7,636 nt of DNA from a bacterium (GTDB taxonomy: Bacteria > Ratteibacteria > UBA8468 > B48-G9 > JAFGKM01): assembly GCA_029548585.1 (NCBI GenBank), contig JAKPNC010000103.1, positions 1 to 7,636 of the forward strand, read 5' to 3'. A model generated the notes under the pieces. The model was given only the letters and a program-made list of their open reading frames with translations. It was not told the origin of the DNA and did no database searches. A program made the translations under genes and the position numbers. Shown piece after piece: positions 5,852-7,636 of this stretch. Positions within the stretch are counted from its first letter, which is position 1. Each line of letters starts with the position of its first letter.

Positions 5852-6844
5852 ATGAATAAGAATATCCTAAGCGGCATGAGGCCGACAGGGCCGCTTCACA
5901 TAGGGCATCTTTTCGGGGCCCTTTCAAACTGGAAGAGGCTGCAGGACGAAGGATACAACTGCTTCTACATGATCGCAGATTACCACGCCCTGAGCACGGA
6001 ATATTCCTCCATGTCGATGGTCAAGAATCACGTTGAAGAAGTAGCCATGGATTTCATATCAGCCGGAATCGACCCGGAGAAATCGACCATATTCGTGCAG
6101 TCGATGATACCGGAACACGCCGAGCTGCACCTTATATTTTCGATGATCGTGCCTATCCCCTGGCTTGAAAGAAATCCCGTTTACAAGGAACAGAAGAAGG
6201 AGCTCGCAGAAAAGGACATCAACACGTACGGATTTTTGGGGTACCCGGTTCTCCAGGCGGCAGACATCCTCATTTACAAGGCGGCTTACGTCCCCATAGG
6301 CAAAGACCAGCTGCCTCACCTCGAGCTGACAAGAGAGATAGCCGAAAGGTTCAACTACCTCTACGGCGAGACATTCCCGGTCCCTGAAGCCCTGCTGACA
6401 AATACTCCCAGAGTACCGGGAACAGACAACAGGAAGATGAGCAAATCTTACGGAAACGCCATATTCCTTAAGGATTCTCCGGACGAGATCAGGGAGAAGG
6501 TAAGCAAGATGTTTACCGACCCCGCCAGGATATACAGGAAGGACCCTGGACATCCGGAAACCTGCCCGGTATTCGACTACCATAAACTTTTCAACGAGCC
6601 GGAAAGGGCAGGGGAGATAAAGAAGGAATGTAAAAACGCATTCATAGGCTGCAGGGACTGCAAAAAGGAGATCGGGGAAAAACTCCCCGAATTCCTCAGA
6701 GAAATAAGGGAAAAAAGGGAGGAGCTCGGCAGGAACCGGGACCTTCTGTGGAAAATACTGAAATCGGGTACGGAGAAGGCAGGCCGGACAGCCCGGAAAA
6801 CAATGGAAGAAACAAAAAACAGGATGGGGATCAAATATGGATAA
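5852..6844 (+). CDS. trpS: Tryptophanyl-tRNA synthetase
   Basis: A class I aminoacyl-tRNA synthetase that charges tRNA-Trp with tryptophan using ATP. It is 330 aa, normal for bacterial TrpS. The N-terminus has SGMRPTGPLHIGHLFGAL (7-24) with the HIGH motif at 16-19; KMSKS is at 195-199. Asp138 in LQAAD and GKDQ (150-153) fit the tryptophan and adenylate pocket. Four cysteines, Cys238, Cys260, Cys267 and Cys270, are spaced C-x21-C-x6-C-x2-C, nearly the C-x22-C-x6-C-x2-C motif that holds a 4Fe-4S cluster in Thermotoga maritima TrpRS. GGAG (5838-5841) lies 10 bases before the ATG, within a possible leader hairpin. The gene ends 8 bp inside hisC, so the two are probably translated together. Confidence 0.97.
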   Translation: MNKNILSGMRPTGPLHIGHLFGALSNWKRLQDEGYNCFYMIADYHALSTEYSSMSMVKNHVEEVAMDFISAGIDPEKSTIFVQSMIPEHAELHLIFSMIVPIPWLERNPVYKEQKKELAEKDINTYGFLGYPVLQAADILIYKAAYVPIGKDQLPHLELTREIAERFNYLYGETFPVPEALLTNTPRVPGTDNRKMSKSYGNAIFLKDSPDEIREKVSKMFTDPARIYRKDPGHPETCPVFDYHKLFNEPERAGEIKKECKNAFIGCRDCKKEIGEKLPEFLREIREKREELGRNRDLLWKILKSGTEKAGRTARKTMEETKNRMGIKYG

Positions 6845-7636
6845 GATAATAGAATCCGCCGTGAGAGAGAGCGTAAAGAAAATAAATCCCTACGTGCCGG
6901 GCAAGCCTATGGAAGAACTTCAGAGGGCATACGGCCTGGAAATTTCGGAAATAGTCAAGATAGCGTCCAACGAGAATCCGCTCGGGCCGTCCCCGAAGGT
7001 CATTGAGGCGATAAAAAAGTACGCCCCCAATATATCGAGGTACCCGGAAGGCTCGGGATATTACCTGAAGAGAAAACTCGCAGAGAAACTGAAGGTATTG
7101 CCGGACAATATAATCCTGGGAAGCGGGTCGAGCGAGATCATTTCTATGGCCATGGAAACCTTCGTAAACCCTGGAGAAGAGGTCATTTATCCCTTTCCTT
7201 CTTTTGCAATATACCGGATCCTTTCGTACAAGCTCGATGCCGCCGCTGTGGAGGTCCCTTTGGAACAGGACTTCTCCTACGACATGGAGAGGATCCTTGA
7301 CAGTATATCTCCCAGGACCAAGATGGTAATACTCTGCAACCCGAACAATCCGACCGGGACGGTTATATACAGAAAACAGCTCGAAAGTTTCCTGGAAAAA
7401 GTTCCGGACAGGGTAATAATCGTATCCGACGAGGCATACGGTGAATACGTTGAAAACTCTGATTTCGGAAGCTCTTTCCCTTACATTTTCAATAAGAACA
7501 TAATCCTCACAAGGACTTTTTCCAAGATATACGGGATGGCCGGCCTCAGGATGGGCTACGGCGTAGCAAAGAAAGACATCTCCGGATTCATGGAGAGGAT
7601 CAGGCCGCCGTTCAACACCACGGGCCCCGGCCAGGA
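6837..7636 (+). CDS. hisC: Histidinol-phosphate aminotransferase, 3' end beyond window
   Basis: A fold-type I PLP aminotransferase that converts imidazole-acetol phosphate to histidinol phosphate in histidine synthesis, with glutamate as amino donor. The first 266 residues are visible, most of a protein usually about 350-370 aa. Seen in order: ASNENPLGPSP (43-53), YPEGSG (69-74), GSGSSEII (95-102), CNPNNPTGT (167-175, PLP-contacting Asn171), DEAYGEY (198-204, Asp198) and TFSKIYGMAGLRMGYG (227-242) with Lys230 as the PLP Schiff-base lysine and Arg238 for the substrate. ATG 6837 overlaps the trpS stop by 8 bp; GGGGA (6826-6830) is a modest ribosome binding site. HisC-like enzymes can also act on aromatic amino acids, so a wider role is possible. 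No other his gene is in view. Confidence 0.93.
   Translation, partial: MDKIIESAVRESVKKINPYVPGKPMEELQRAYGLEISEIVKIASNENPLGPSPKVIEAIKKYAPNISRYPEGSGYYLKRKLAEKLKVLPDNIILGSGSSEIISMAMETFVNPGEEVIYPFPSFAIYRILSYKLDAAAVEVPLEQDFSYDMERILDSISPRTKMVILCNPNNPTGTVIYRKQLESFLEKVPDRVIIVSDEAYGEYVENSDFGSSFPYIFNKNIILTRTFSKIYGMAGLRMGYGVAKKDISGFMERIRPPFNTTGPGQ

Noticed and set aside
1..7636. CRISPR array, insertion sequence, phage genes or tRNA genes
   Set aside because: No regularly spaced direct repeats, no transposase or integrase frame, no phage genes and no tRNA cloverleaf were seen.

Overview
The window carries five plus-strand genes behind a gene-free first 600 bases. The organism looks bacterial: the promoters are sigma-70-like, apeA has a strong Shine-Dalgarno sequence, and the tryptophanyl-tRNA synthetase, M18 aminopeptidase and HisC are of bacterial type. 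Codon use is distinctive and shared by all five genes: arginine is mostly AGG and isoleucine often ATA, at moderate GC. ApeA recalls Thermotoga/Clostridium M18 proteins, and TrpS has a Thermotoga-like iron-sulphur cysteine motif. An uncultured anaerobic or thermophile-related lineage is possible, but the phylum cannot be fixed from this sequence.

Layout. Bases 1-597 hold no convincing gene but many inverted repeats: two branched folds, one followed on the minus strand by seven T; a terminator-like hairpin; a long GC-rich hairpin; and an AT-rich dyad. An extended -10 promoter and a leader hairpin follow, then an 867-aa fusion of a GlmU-type nucleotidyltransferase with a galactokinase-like GHMP kinase. 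The kinase signature has Arg where galactokinases have Glu, which suggests an acidic sugar. apeA (M18 aminopeptidase) lies 47 bp downstream and contains a perfect 22-bp palindrome. After a 169-bp gap a near-consensus promoter drives a macro-Nudix fusion whose start codon falls at the predicted transcription start, so the mRNA may be leaderless. trpS follows after a 43-bp AT-rich gap, and hisC overlaps the end of trpS by 8 bp and runs off the window.

How the genes fit together. The first gene probably makes an activated UDP-sugar in two steps on one chain. apeA recycles peptides. The macro-Nudix protein probably releases or binds ADP-ribose and then splits it to AMP and ribose-5-phosphate. trpS and hisC are amino-acid genes that are probably cotranslated. 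The group looks like housekeeping and salvage genes rather than a defence or mobile island.

Most unusual points: the two enzyme fusions, the likely leaderless transcript, and a shared AT-rich dyad (TA-n-TAACT-n5-AGTTA-n-TA) found in the trpS leader and, in opposite orientation, in the upstream gene-free region.
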